A DNA stretch of 9,565 nucleotides from CAZEFK01 sp964511405 (GCA_964511405.1 CAZEFK010000250.1:1-9565); one strand, 5' to 3'; counted from the stretch's first letter, positions 1 through 6,705 are shown. The notes: a model not told the origin generated them from the letters alone. Numbers and translations: made by a program.

Positions 1-601
1 CGGTGCCGAAGATCGTGTCCTCGTGGAACAGCGCCACGCTCTCGATCGCCTGGCCCTTCTTGCGCAGGGCGTCCATGAAATCGAACATCGCCGCCGAGAA
101 CATCTCGTCATGGGGCGACGCCCGGAAGAAGAACTTCAGGTGCCGGCGATGCAGGCTGGGCGACGAGCTGTCGGCGCAGATGAACGGCACGCCGTAGCGC
201 TCGGCGGTCTGGCTGACCGTGGCGCTCACCGCACTCTGGTAGGCGCCGACCAGGGCCACGACCTTCTCCTGGGTGATCAGGCGTTCGGCCTCGGCCCGGC
301 CCTTCTGCGGGTCGCCCTGGTGGTCGGCCTGGACCAGGCGGATCTTGGCGCCGCCCAGGGCCGGCAGCCCGGCGGTCCGGGCCATCACGATGTCGATGTC
401 GTGCGCCTGATTGACCAGGTCGGCGGCCGCCGTGAGCGCGTTAAGCGCGTCGACGCCGATCTGGGCGTTGGCCCCCGACATCGGATACAGCGTGCCGACC
501 GCCACCTCGGCGGCGCCCTGAGCATGGGCGCGGGCCGACAGAGTGCCGAGCGCGGCGACGGCGGCGCTCCCGAGCAGAAGGTCGCGGCGGCTGATGGTCA
601 T
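1..601 (-). CDS. Leu/Ile/Val-type ABC transporter substrate-binding protein, partial (C-terminus missing)
   Basis: This is the N-terminal 200 residues of a type I periplasmic binding protein (Peripla_BP_6 / LivJ-like), the solute receptor of an ABC importer. The reading frame stays open to the window edge; family members are usually about 400 residues, so about half is missing. The protein opens with a twin-arginine signal: SRRDLL at residues 4-9, a hydrophobic stretch to about residue 22, and a likely cleavage after AHA (residues 25-27). Export by Tat rather than Sec is therefore probable. The mature start (VAVGTLYPMSG at 33-43) is the typical first strand and ligand-binding loop of the family. 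Further family segments are KIRLVQADHQGDPQKGR (86-102), the ALVGAYQSAV region (116-125) and GVPFICADSS (137-146). The start has a GAGAGGA ribosome site 8 nt upstream (610-616 on the minus strand). It lies 24 nt after the stop of the DUF1445 gene, so the two are probably cotranscribed. The ligand cannot be assigned; permease and ATPase genes are not in the window. Confidence 0.9.
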   Translation of the reverse strand, partial: MTISRRDLLLGSAAVAALGTLSARAHAQGAAEVAVGTLYPMSGANAQIGVDALNALTAAADLVNQAHDIDIVMARTAGLPALGGAKIRLVQADHQGDPQKGRAEAERLITQEKVVALVGAYQSAVSATVSQTAERYGVPFICADSSSPSLHRRHLKFFFRASPHDEMFSAAMFDFMDALRKKGQAIESVALFHEDTIFGT

Positions 602-625
602 GGGGCAGGTCCTCTCCCGTGGGTC

Positions 626-1435
626 TTAAAGCGCGGCCAGGCGCCGGTTGGGAATGTCGGTGACCAGCATCGATCCCGGACGGTGGGTGATGGCCAGGGG
701 CGGCTTGACCGCGGCGATCACCGCCTGGGGCGTCACCCCGCAGGCCCAGAACACCGGCAGCTCGTCGGCCGCCACCGGCACCGGGTCGCCATAGTCGGGA
801 CGGCCGAGGTCGGCGATGCCGATCAGGCCGGGCAGGCCGATATGGACCGGCGCGCCATGGACCGCCGGGAAGCGGGTGGTGACCTGGACGGCGCGGATCG
901 CCGCCGCCGGGTGGAACGGCCGCATCGAGACCACCAGCGGCCCGGCGAACGGGCCCGACGGCACGCAGGCGATCGAGGTCCGGTACATCGGCACCCGCAC
1001 CCCCGCCTCGATATGGCGGATCGGCAGGCCGTCCTCGATCAGCGCCTCCTCGAACGAGTAGGAGCAGCCGATCACGAACGCGACCAGGTCGTCGCGCCAG
1101 TAGGCCAGGATGTCGGCCGGCTCTGCCACCAGTTCGCCGTCGACCCAGACCCGGTAGCCGGGCAGGTCGGTGCGGACGTCCAAATCCTGCCCCAGCGCCG
1201 GCAGCCGCGGCTCGCCTGCCTCGGACACCCCGATCAGCGGGCAGGGCTTGGGGTTGAGCTGGCAGAAGCGCAGGAAGTCATGCGCCAGGTCCTTGGGCAG
1301 GATCGCCAGGTTGCCCTGGACGTAGCCCGGCGCCAGGCCGGCGGTCGAGCCGGCCACGGTCCCGGCGCGGCAGGCCAGACGGGCGGCGACGCTGGGCGGC
1401 GCCTCGGCGGCGGATTTCACAACGGTGACAGCCAT
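626..1435 (-). CDS. DUF1445 / YcsI-family protein, putative D-glutamate cyclase (annotated elsewhere as putative hydro-lyase)
   Basis: This is a full-length 269-residue member of the DUF1445 family (UPF0317, YcsI of Bacillus). The mammalian mitochondrial homologue converts D-glutamate to 5-oxo-D-proline; bacterial members are often called putative hydro-lyases and most are untested. Recognisable family blocks are GYVQGNLAILP (37-47), FLRFCQLNPKPCPLIGV (54-70), GCSYSFEEAL (123-132), VVSMRP (168-173), ELPVFWACGVTPQAV (225-239) and ITHRPGSMLVTD (249-260). Length matches the family, there is no signal peptide, and a soluble cytoplasmic enzyme is expected. The ATG at 1435 is well supported by GGAGG at 1444-1448 (minus strand), 8 nt upstream. 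The gene is first in a leftward pair with the binding protein and is divergent from a LysR regulator, so it is the obvious target of that regulator. By inference the pair may import and process an acidic amino acid or related acid. Family assignment is firm; the exact reaction is not. Confidence 0.9.
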   Translation of the reverse strand: MAVTVVKSAAEAPPSVAARLACRAGTVAGSTAGLAPGYVQGNLAILPKDLAHDFLRFCQLNPKPCPLIGVSEAGEPRLPALGQDLDVRTDLPGYRVWVDGELVAEPADILAYWRDDLVAFVIGCSYSFEEALIEDGLPIRHIEAGVRVPMYRTSIACVPSGPFAGPLVVSMRPFHPAAAIRAVQVTTRFPAVHGAPVHIGLPGLIGIADLGRPDYGDPVPVAADELPVFWACGVTPQAVIAAVKPPLAITHRPGSMLVTDIPNRRLAAL

Positions 1436-1499
1436 CGGACGCCCCTCCGGTCAGTGCCCGGCTCCATCCCGCTATCGGACCATCTCAGATCCATATTGT

Positions 1500-1520
1500 C
1501 TAATCGCAGTTTGCTATTAG
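1500..1520. promoter_or_regulatory. Imperfect 21-bp palindrome, likely primary LysR operator
   Basis: The outer arms CTAAT (1500-1504) and ATTAG (1516-1520) are complementary, as are the inner arms GCA (1506-1508) and TGC (1512-1514). Eight of nine position pairs match around the centre at 1510; the only mismatch is C1505/T1515. The core fits AT-N11-AT (T1504 and A1516), the T-N11-A pattern recognised by LysR-type regulators. It lies 35 bp before the lysR start and 65 bp upstream of the divergent DUF1445 start, consistent with a recognition site. Binding itself is inferred. Confidence 0.6.
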
Positions 1521-1523
1521 GCT

Positions 1524-1542
1524 CGATAAGTCCACCTTATCG
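1524..1542. promoter_or_regulatory. Perfect 7-bp inverted repeat, likely second LysR site
   Basis: CGATAAG (1524-1530) is repeated in reverse complement as CTTATCG (1536-1542) around a 5-nt spacer. T1527 and A1539 again give AT-N11-AT, the same core geometry as the dyad centred 23 bp to the left, i.e. about two helical turns, on nearly the same DNA face. It ends 12 bp before the lysR start codon, so occupancy would probably interfere with lysR transcription or its early transcript. An RNA hairpin at the 5' end of the lysR message is an alternative reading. Confidence 0.55.
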
Positions 1543-1554
1543 CCCTGGCGGCCG

Positions 1555-2466
1555 ATGATCGAGTTCCGCACCCTGGAGACCTTCGTCTGGGTCGCCACGC
1601 TGGGCAGCTTCCGCGGTGCCGCGGCCAAGCTGAACACGACGCAGCCGGCGGTGTCGCAACGCATCGCGCAGCTGGAGGACAGCCTGGGCACGCGGCTCCT
1701 GAAGCGCGAGAACCGGTCCGTGACCCTGACGCCGTCGGGCCGCGAGCTGATGGGCTACGCCGAGCGGCTGCTGTCGTTGCGCGCCGAGATGCTGAGCGCG
1801 GTCGGCGAGCGCCACGCGTTCCGCGGCGTGTTCCGGCTGGGCGTCGCCGAGACCATCGTCCACACTTGGCTGCCGCGCTTCATCGAGCGCGTCCACGCCG
1901 CCTATCCCCGGCTGGAGCTGGAGATCGAGGTCGACATCTCGCCCAACCTGCGCGACCGGCTGATGGCGCAGGAGATCGACCTGGCCTTCCGGGTCGACCC
2001 GATCAGCGCGCCGGCCGTGCGCAACCGGCCGCTCTGCCGCTTCCCGCTGGCCTTCATCGCCAGCCCGGCCCTGGCCCTGCCGGCGGCCCCGGTTGCGCTC
2101 GCCGACATGGCGCGGTGGCCGATCATCACCTTCTCCCGCAAGACCCAGCCCTACGTTCTGGTCAAGGCGCTGTTCGCGGCGCTGCCGTCGGTCCGGCTGC
2201 ACGCCAGCGCCTCGATGGCCACGGTGGTGCGCATGGCGCGCGACGGCATCGGGGTGGCGGTGGTGCCGCCGGCCATCGTGCGCGACGAGATTCGCGCCGG
2301 CAGCCTGGCCATCGTCGAGACCGAGGCGCAGCTGCCCGACCTGGCGTTCGTCGCCAGCTGGCTCGGCAATCCCGACGGACTGACGGCCGAAAGCGTGGCC
2401 GCCATTGCCGCGGCGGTGGCCGAGGCGCCGGACGGCACGCGCGTGGCCCGGCCGGATCGGCTATAG
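1555..2466 (+). CDS. LysR-family transcriptional regulator
   Basis: This 303-residue protein has the full LysR-type layout. An N-terminal winged helix-turn-helix covers about residues 1-62, with GSFRGAAAKLNTTQPAVSQRIAQLE as the recognition region (18-42) and TRLLKRENRSVTLTPSG (46-62) as the wing. A linker helix follows to about residue 90, then a periplasmic-binding-protein-like co-inducer domain begins at FRLGVAETIVHTWLP (93-107). Length and start (MIEFRTLETFVWVA) are typical of the family. There is no clear Shine-Dalgarno sequence ahead of the ATG. The gene is divergent from the DUF1445/binding-protein pair, with two operator-like dyads between them, so it probably controls that pair and itself. 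It is followed after 28 nt by an epimerase-like gene in the same direction, which may be cotranscribed. The inducer is unknown. Confidence 0.95.
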   Translation: MIEFRTLETFVWVATLGSFRGAAAKLNTTQPAVSQRIAQLEDSLGTRLLKRENRSVTLTPSGRELMGYAERLLSLRAEMLSAVGERHAFRGVFRLGVAETIVHTWLPRFIERVHAAYPRLELEIEVDISPNLRDRLMAQEIDLAFRVDPISAPAVRNRPLCRFPLAFIASPALALPAAPVALADMARWPIITFSRKTQPYVLVKALFAALPSVRLHASASMATVVRMARDGIGVAVVPPAIVRDEIRAGSLAIVETEAQLPDLAFVASWLGNPDGLTAESVAAIAAAVAEAPDGTRVARPDRL

Positions 2467-2494
2467 AGGCCGGCTTCATCTCAAGGGCTTCGCG

Positions 2495-3397
2495 ATGCGT
2501 ATCCTGCTCACTGGCTCGTCCGGTTGGCTTGGCCGGACCCTGGCGCCGCGGCTGAAGGCGGACGGCCACGCCGTCACGGGGCTCGATGTCGTGCCGGGCC
2601 CCGACACCGCCGTGGTCGGGTCCGTCGAGGACCGCCCGCTGATCGACCGGGTCCTGGCCGTCCACGGCATCCAGGCCGTGATCCATTCGGGCGCCCTGCA
2701 CAAGCCGGACATCGCCCGCTATCCCGCCAGTCGCTTCGTGGCGGTGAACGTCCAGGGCACGCTCAACCTCCTGGAAGCGGCCGTGGCCGCCGGGGTCGGG
2801 CGCTTCGTGTTCACGTCGACCACCTCGCTGATGGTCAGCCGCGCGATCCGTGCCGGCACGGGCGACCGAGCGGTCTGGATCACCGAGGCCATGGCGCCGC
2901 TGGAACCGCGCAACATCTATGGCGTGACCAAGCTGGCCGCCGAGCATCTCTGCCGCATGATCCACCAGGAGCACGGCCTGCCGGTGGTCATCCTGCGCAC
3001 CGCCCGGTTCTTCCCCGAGGCCGACGACATGGCCCATGCCATTCCGCAGTCGGACGACAACACCAAGGCCAACGAGTTCCTGTTCCGGCGGCTGTCGGTC
3101 GAGGATGCTGCCGAGGCCCATGCCGCGGCCTTGGCGCGGGCGCCTGATCTGGGCTTCGACTGCTGCATCGTGTCGGCGCCGACACCGTTCCGACCGGAGG
3201 ACTGCCGTGACCTCATGGCCGACGCGCCGGCGGTGGTGGCCCGCTATTTCCCGCAGTTCCCCGAGCTCTATGCCCGGCGCGGCTGGACCATGTTCCGGTC
3301 GATCGACCGGGTCTATGTCGCCGATCGCGCTGCAACGCGGCTGGGCTTCCGCTGCCGCACCGGCTTCGCCGAGGTCCTGGCGGCGCTGGCGCAGTGA
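2495..3397 (+). CDS. NAD-dependent epimerase/dehydratase family protein (extended SDR)
   Basis: This is a 300-residue extended short-chain dehydrogenase/reductase. MRILLTGSSGWLGRTL at the N-terminus contains the GxxGxxG dinucleotide-binding turn (G7, G10, G13). D31 at the end of strand 2 suggests NAD(H) preference. FVFTSTTS (105-111) supplies the catalytic Ser/Thr position, and YGVTK (142-146) is the YxxxK active-site pair. NVQGTLNLLEAA (85-96) is also typical of UDP-sugar-epimerase-like members. The frame is open for 30 codons upstream inside the lysR gene, but the ATG at 2495 places the nucleotide-binding strand exactly at the N-terminus and has AAGGG at 2484-2488 ahead of it, so it is preferred. 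It sits 28 nt after lysR. The substrate cannot be read from the sequence: sugar nucleotides are common for the family, but the catabolic neighbours could equally point to a small hydroxy acid or lactone. Confidence 0.88.
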   Translation: MRILLTGSSGWLGRTLAPRLKADGHAVTGLDVVPGPDTAVVGSVEDRPLIDRVLAVHGIQAVIHSGALHKPDIARYPASRFVAVNVQGTLNLLEAAVAAGVGRFVFTSTTSLMVSRAIRAGTGDRAVWITEAMAPLEPRNIYGVTKLAAEHLCRMIHQEHGLPVVILRTARFFPEADDMAHAIPQSDDNTKANEFLFRRLSVEDAAEAHAAALARAPDLGFDCCIVSAPTPFRPEDCRDLMADAPAVVARYFPQFPELYARRGWTMFRSIDRVYVADRAATRLGFRCRTGFAEVLAALAQ

Positions 3398-3464
3398 CCG
3401 GCGCCCATCGACGGCCGCCGCGATCGTCCGCTACCAATAGGGGAAGACATCGCGGGAGGACGGG

Positions 3465-4415
3465 ATGGCGGCCAGGCGGGTCAACCGGGCGATCGAGCTC
3501 CTGGAACAGGACCAGGCGATCTACTATGTCGGCGCCCACAGCGGCCATGTCCTGACCTGGGAGCAGGGCAAGGCCGACGCCCACACCTGGGCCGACTACA
3601 TCAATATCGGGATGGAGCATGGCGCGTTCGACATGGCCGGGCTGGCCGAGTATCTGCGCGGCCTGGGCGATGGCGGCCCGACCCGCTCGGGCCACCGCAC
3701 GCCCGCGGTGATCGTCGAGGCGCCGGTCAACGGCACCGATGCCGCCAATGTCCGCTTCAACGCCTGGCAGTTCCGCCAGCTCCTGGGGCGCGGGGTCCAT
3801 GGCATCCTCTTGTGCCAGGCCGAGACCGCCGACGCTGTGCGCGCCTTCGTCGAGGCCTGCCGCTACCCGCACCACCTGGCCGGCGTCGACCCCGAGCTGC
3901 CGACCCCGCTGCAGCGCCTGCACGGCGCCGTGCGGCCGTCCTCGGACGGCGCCCGCCATCTGGGCGTCGGCACCCGCGGGCGCGGCTCGGAATCGACGGC
4001 GGCGCCGGTCTGGGGGCTGGCCCCGGCCGACTATCTGGCGCGCTGCGATCCCTGGCCGCTCAACCCGGCCGGCGAGCTGCTGCTGGGCGTCAAGCTGGAG
4101 AGCCCCGAGGGCGTGGCCAATTGCGACGCGATCCTGGAAGTGCCGGGCCTGGGCTTCGCCGAGATCGGGCCGGGCGACCTCAGCCTGGCGCTCGGCTACA
4201 CGACCGTGCGCAACGATCCCTACACGCCCGAGCTGCAGGAAGCCCGCGACAAGATCTTCGCCGCCTGCCGCCGCAACCGGGTGGCGTTCCTGGAGTCCTG
4301 CACGCCCGCCAACATCCTGGCGCGGCTCGACGAGGGCGTGCGCGTCGTCGCCGGCCATCGCGAGGACGTGGCGGCGATGGGGCGCGCGCACCAGAAGCGC
4401 GCGCTGCCGGCCTGA
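3465..4415 (+). CDS. HpcH/HpaI aldolase-like protein (variant active site)
   Basis: This 316-residue protein resembles the HpcH/HpaI class II pyruvate aldolases, TIM-barrel enzymes that cleave 4-hydroxy-2-oxo acids using a divalent metal. GMEHGAF (49-55) matches the EH segment around the catalytic histidine. The two metal ligands appear as E212 in VKLESPEG and D238 in IGPGDLS. NAWQFRQLLGRGVHGILL (99-116), EACRYP (130-135) and RGRGS (171-175) are further family landmarks. Differences are notable: the active-site arginine in the VxRP segment of HpaI is not visible (here VIVEAPVNG, 82-90), and the protein is longer than the usual 250-270 residues, with extra sequence at about 140-205. It may therefore belong to an uncharacterised subfamily with another reaction. 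The start is supported by GGGAGGA at 3452-3458. It lies 67 nt after the epimerase gene, same strand, probably in the same transcript. Confidence 0.85.
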   Translation: MAARRVNRAIELLEQDQAIYYVGAHSGHVLTWEQGKADAHTWADYINIGMEHGAFDMAGLAEYLRGLGDGGPTRSGHRTPAVIVEAPVNGTDAANVRFNAWQFRQLLGRGVHGILLCQAETADAVRAFVEACRYPHHLAGVDPELPTPLQRLHGAVRPSSDGARHLGVGTRGRGSESTAAPVWGLAPADYLARCDPWPLNPAGELLLGVKLESPEGVANCDAILEVPGLGFAEIGPGDLSLALGYTTVRNDPYTPELQEARDKIFAACRRNRVAFLESCTPANILARLDEGVRVVAGHREDVAAMGRAHQKRALPA

Positions 4416-4533
4416 CCGACGGCGTCGCCGGGGGCAAGTCGAGATTTTCAGTCGAATCCGATCTATATTACCCGTCCAGCTATCGCCGCCGCGGCGGCTC
4501 GCTCAAACTAGTGGCACGAGCGGGCGAGGAGGG
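4416..4533 (+). promoter_or_regulatory. Intergenic region upstream of the histidine kinase gene; possible promoter
   Basis: This 118-bp gap contains an A+T-rich patch at about 4444-4470, unusual for this DNA, including TATATT (4464-4469), which resembles a -10 element. No good -35 is found at 16-18 bp, so the promoter call is weak. AGTCGA occurs twice, 13 bp apart (4437-4442 and 4450-4455). A perfect 14-bp palindrome of GCC/GGC triplets lies at 4485-4498, but such sequence arises easily in DNA of this composition. No U-rich terminator for the upstream gene was seen. Confidence 0.3.
4527..4532 (+). promoter_or_regulatory. AGGAGG ribosome binding site set unusually close to the kinase start
   Basis: A perfect AGGAGG ends only 1 nt before the ATG at 4534, closer than the usual 5-9 nt. 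No in-frame ATG, GTG or TTG lies just upstream. The ATG is retained because the residues it adds form the basic cap of the first membrane helix; a slightly later non-ATG start cannot be excluded. Confidence 0.5.
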
Positions 4534-6636
4534 ATGCGGACAAGTCGGACCCTGCTGCTGGCGAGCGTGCTGCTGGCCCTGGTTCCAGGCTTGGCGATCG
4601 AAGCCTGGAACGTCGTCGCCATGCGCGCCGAGCGGGACCATGAGGTCCGCGAGAACGCCCTGCGCATCTCGCAGCTCGTGCATGCCGACATCGCCAGCAT
4701 CGTCGACGGCGCGCGCGCGACCATGGTTGCCGCAGCGCTGCTGCCCGACATCCGCAGCGGCACCGGCGACCGCTGCCGCGGCCGGCTCGACGCACTCCAG
4801 TCCGCCTTTCCGCGCTACCGACGGCTGTCGGCCTTCGCGGCCGACGGCCGGGTGCGCTGCTCGACCAGCCCCACCGCCGCGCCAACCCTCGGCGATCCCG
4901 ATTGGGCGCGGCCATCGCCCGACCCGGCGATCGGACTGTTCACCATCGGCCGCGACTGCCAGTCGGGATGCCTGCCGCTGTCGATGGCGTTCGCAGACGG
5001 GCCGGACGGGCCGGCGCTGGTGCTCGAGTTCGCCCTCGACCTCGGATGGCTGTCGCAGCGGCTGGCGGCGCAGCGGCTGCCCGCCGACTCCGTGACCGCC
5101 GTGGTCGACCGCGCCGGCACCATTCTGGCGCGCAGCCAGGAGCAAGCACTCTTTCTGGGAACGCCGATCCTGCCCGAGGCGATGCCGCTGCTGGGTGCCC
5201 GGGCGCCGGGCGTCGTGCCGCTGATGTCGGTCGATGGCCGCGCCCGGATGATCGGCTATGTCCCCCTCGACACGCCGCCACGCGGGATCTATGTCGGCGC
5301 TGCGGTCAATGCCGACGGCATCCTGCCCGAGCTCGACGGCACGGTACGGCGCGAGGCCGCGCTGCTGGCGGTCGCCTATCTGGCGGCGCTGGCGCTGGCC
5401 TGGACCGCCGGCATTCGCATCGACCGCCTGCGCGCCCGCCTGCGCCTGCGCGCCGACGAGCTCGAGTGCAACAACCGGCGGCTGCTCGAGGAGATGGATC
5501 GCCGGTCGGTCGCCGAGGAGCGGCTGCGCCAGGCCGAGCGCCTGGATGCCCTGGGCAAGCTGGCCGGCGGCGTCGCCCACGACTTCAACAACCTGCTTCA
5601 GATCATCATCGGCAGCGGCGAGATCATCCAGCGGCGGATCGGGCCCGCCGACCGCCGGCTGGTCGACACCCTGCTCGATGCCGCCACCCGCGGCGCCAAG
5701 CTTGCAAGCCAGTTGCTGACCTTCAGCCGGCGCCGCCCGACCACGCCGGCGCCCATCGACCTGGTGCTGCTGATCCGGTCGTTTGCCACCGGCCTGCTGC
5801 CGCGCACCCTCAACCGCCCCGACATCGCGATCGAGCTGGCGCTGCCCGGGCAGCCATGCATCGTGGCGATCGACTCCGACGCGCTCGACGTGGCGCTGGT
5901 CAACCTGGCGGCCAACGCCCGCGACGCCATGCCGGCGGGCGGCACCCTGCGGCTGTCGCTGGAACGGACCGACGCCGCCGTCCTGCCGGGGACGGCGCGG
6001 CCGGGGGCCTTCGCGCTGCTGCGGGTCGCCGACACCGGGATCGGCATGACCCCCGACGTCCGCGCCCGCGCCTTCGACCCGTTCTTCACGACCAAGGCCA
6101 GCGACCGGGGCACCGGACTGGGGCTGAGCCAGGTCTATGGCTTCGTCGAGCAGGCGGACGGCCTGGTCACGCTGGACAGCGCGCCGGGCGCCGGCACGAC
6201 GGTGTCGCTCTACCTGCCGCTGGCCGAGGCGGCGGCCAGCCTGCCGCCCGCGGCCGCAGCCGGCCCGGCGGCCGGGCCGGGCCTGCGGGTCCTGGTGGTC
6301 GAGGACAATCTGGAGCTGGCCCAGGTCGTCGGCGGCATGCTGGCCGGCCTGGGCCATATCGTGGTGGGCACGGCCCATCGCGCCCGCGACGCTCTGGCCC
6401 TGATCGACTCGGTGACGCCTGATCTGCTGCTCTCGGACGTGATGATGCCGGACGGCATGACCGGCCTGGACCTGGCCCGCGAGGTCCGCCGCCGCTACCC
6501 GGACCTGCCCGTCGTGCTGATGACCGGCTATACCGAGGCCGAAGACCGCGTCGTCGCCGAGTTCGCCACCCTGCGCAAGCCGTTCCGCGCCGAGCAGCTC
6601 GACCAGGCACTCAAGACTCTGACCCAGCGGGCCTGA
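4534..6636 (+). CDS. Membrane-bound hybrid sensor histidine kinase with C-terminal receiver domain
   Basis: This 700-residue protein carries a complete hybrid kinase. A first membrane helix spans about 6-24. An extracytoplasmic sensor follows (about 30-270), of no recognised fold but Cache/CHASE-like in layout, with cysteines C81, C109, C142 and C146 that could form disulfides. A second membrane helix spans about 274-294. There is no obvious HAMP domain; a charged helical stretch (about 297-340) joins directly to the HisKA domain, whose H-box GGVAHDFNN places the phospho-acceptor at H349. The ATPase domain has the N-box (NLAANARDAMPAGG, 457-470), the G1 box DTGIGM (500-505), FDPFFTTK (514-521) and the GTGLGL box (526-531). 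After an Ala/Pro linker (564-583), the receiver has the acidic pair E590/D591, acceptor D635 in LLLSDVMMPDG, T664 and K682. All key residues are present, so the enzyme should be active. No separate response regulator is adjacent, so output is probably through another partner. A GAF protein gene follows. Confidence 0.95.
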   Translation: MRTSRTLLLASVLLALVPGLAIEAWNVVAMRAERDHEVRENALRISQLVHADIASIVDGARATMVAAALLPDIRSGTGDRCRGRLDALQSAFPRYRRLSAFAADGRVRCSTSPTAAPTLGDPDWARPSPDPAIGLFTIGRDCQSGCLPLSMAFADGPDGPALVLEFALDLGWLSQRLAAQRLPADSVTAVVDRAGTILARSQEQALFLGTPILPEAMPLLGARAPGVVPLMSVDGRARMIGYVPLDTPPRGIYVGAAVNADGILPELDGTVRREAALLAVAYLAALALAWTAGIRIDRLRARLRLRADELECNNRRLLEEMDRRSVAEERLRQAERLDALGKLAGGVAHDFNNLLQIIIGSGEIIQRRIGPADRRLVDTLLDAATRGAKLASQLLTFSRRRPTTPAPIDLVLLIRSFATGLLPRTLNRPDIAIELALPGQPCIVAIDSDALDVALVNLAANARDAMPAGGTLRLSLERTDAAVLPGTARPGAFALLRVADTGIGMTPDVRARAFDPFFTTKASDRGTGLGLSQVYGFVEQADGLVTLDSAPGAGTTVSLYLPLAEAAASLPPAAAAGPAAGPGLRVLVVEDNLELAQVVGGMLAGLGHIVVGTAHRARDALALIDSVTPDLLLSDVMMPDGMTGLDLAREVRRRYPDLPVVLMTGYTEAEDRVVAEFATLRKPFRAEQLDQALKTLTQRA

Positions 6637-6667
6637 CCGCGGGTTGGGCTGACCGCCGACCCGCGGT
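6636..6667 (+). terminator. Perfect 9-bp stem-loop at the end of the kinase gene (terminator-like, no strong U-tract)
   Basis: ACCGCGGGT (6636-6644) and ACCCGCGGT (6659-6667) form a perfect 9-bp G+C-rich stem with a 14-nt loop. The left arm starts on the last base of the kinase stop codon. Only a weak T run (ATTT in ATGATTTG) follows, so it is not a textbook intrinsic terminator. It may protect or end the kinase message or lower expression of the GAF gene 38 nt downstream. Confidence 0.5.
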
Positions 6668-6688
6668 ATGATTTGACAGCTTTGCGAT

Positions 6689-6694
6689 GAGGAA
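6689..6694 (+). promoter_or_regulatory. Ribosome binding site that bears on the GAF gene start
   Basis: GAGGAA lies 11 nt before the ATG at 6706 and only 2 nt before an in-frame GTG at 6697. Neither spacing is ideal. The ATG is preferred because 2 nt is too short for normal initiation, but the GTG start would add only three residues. Confidence 0.45.
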
Positions 6695-6705
6695 CGGTGG
6701 CCGAC

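Larger units (their letters stand above)
1436..1554. promoter_or_regulatory. Divergent control region between the DUF1445 gene and the lysR-type gene
   Basis: This 119-bp gap separates two outward-facing genes and must hold both promoters. Its right half (about 1490-1542) is clearly richer in A+T than the flanking DNA and carries two dyad symmetries, annotated separately. I could not assign a convincing -35/-10 pair on either strand, so no exact promoter is called. A LysR-type regulator facing its target genes across such a region is the classic arrangement for this family: it usually represses its own gene and activates the divergent one in response to a small co-inducer. Confidence 0.7.

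Noticed and set aside
23..1558. A 511-codon open frame on the plus strand across the binding-protein and DUF1445 genes.
   Set aside because: The translation is low-complexity Arg/Gly/Ala/Asp-rich with no domain, while the opposite strand encodes two clear families. It is a shadow frame of G+C-rich codon usage.
4485..4498. A perfect 14-bp palindrome upstream of the kinase gene, considered as an operator.
   Set aside because: It consists of GCC/GGC triplets, which form palindromes easily in DNA of this composition; no second copy was seen nearby.
3739..4533. An upstream 265-codon extension of the kinase frame through the aldolase-like gene.
   Set aside because: The extension is Arg/Ser/Pro-rich shadow sequence overlapping a well-supported gene in another frame; the ATG at 4534 begins a proper membrane helix.
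6673..6678. A perfect TTGACA before the GAF gene, considered as a -35 box.
   Set aside because: A -10 element at 16-18 bp would fall on GGTGGC-like sequence overlapping the start region; no suitable hexamer exists, so the match is probably chance.
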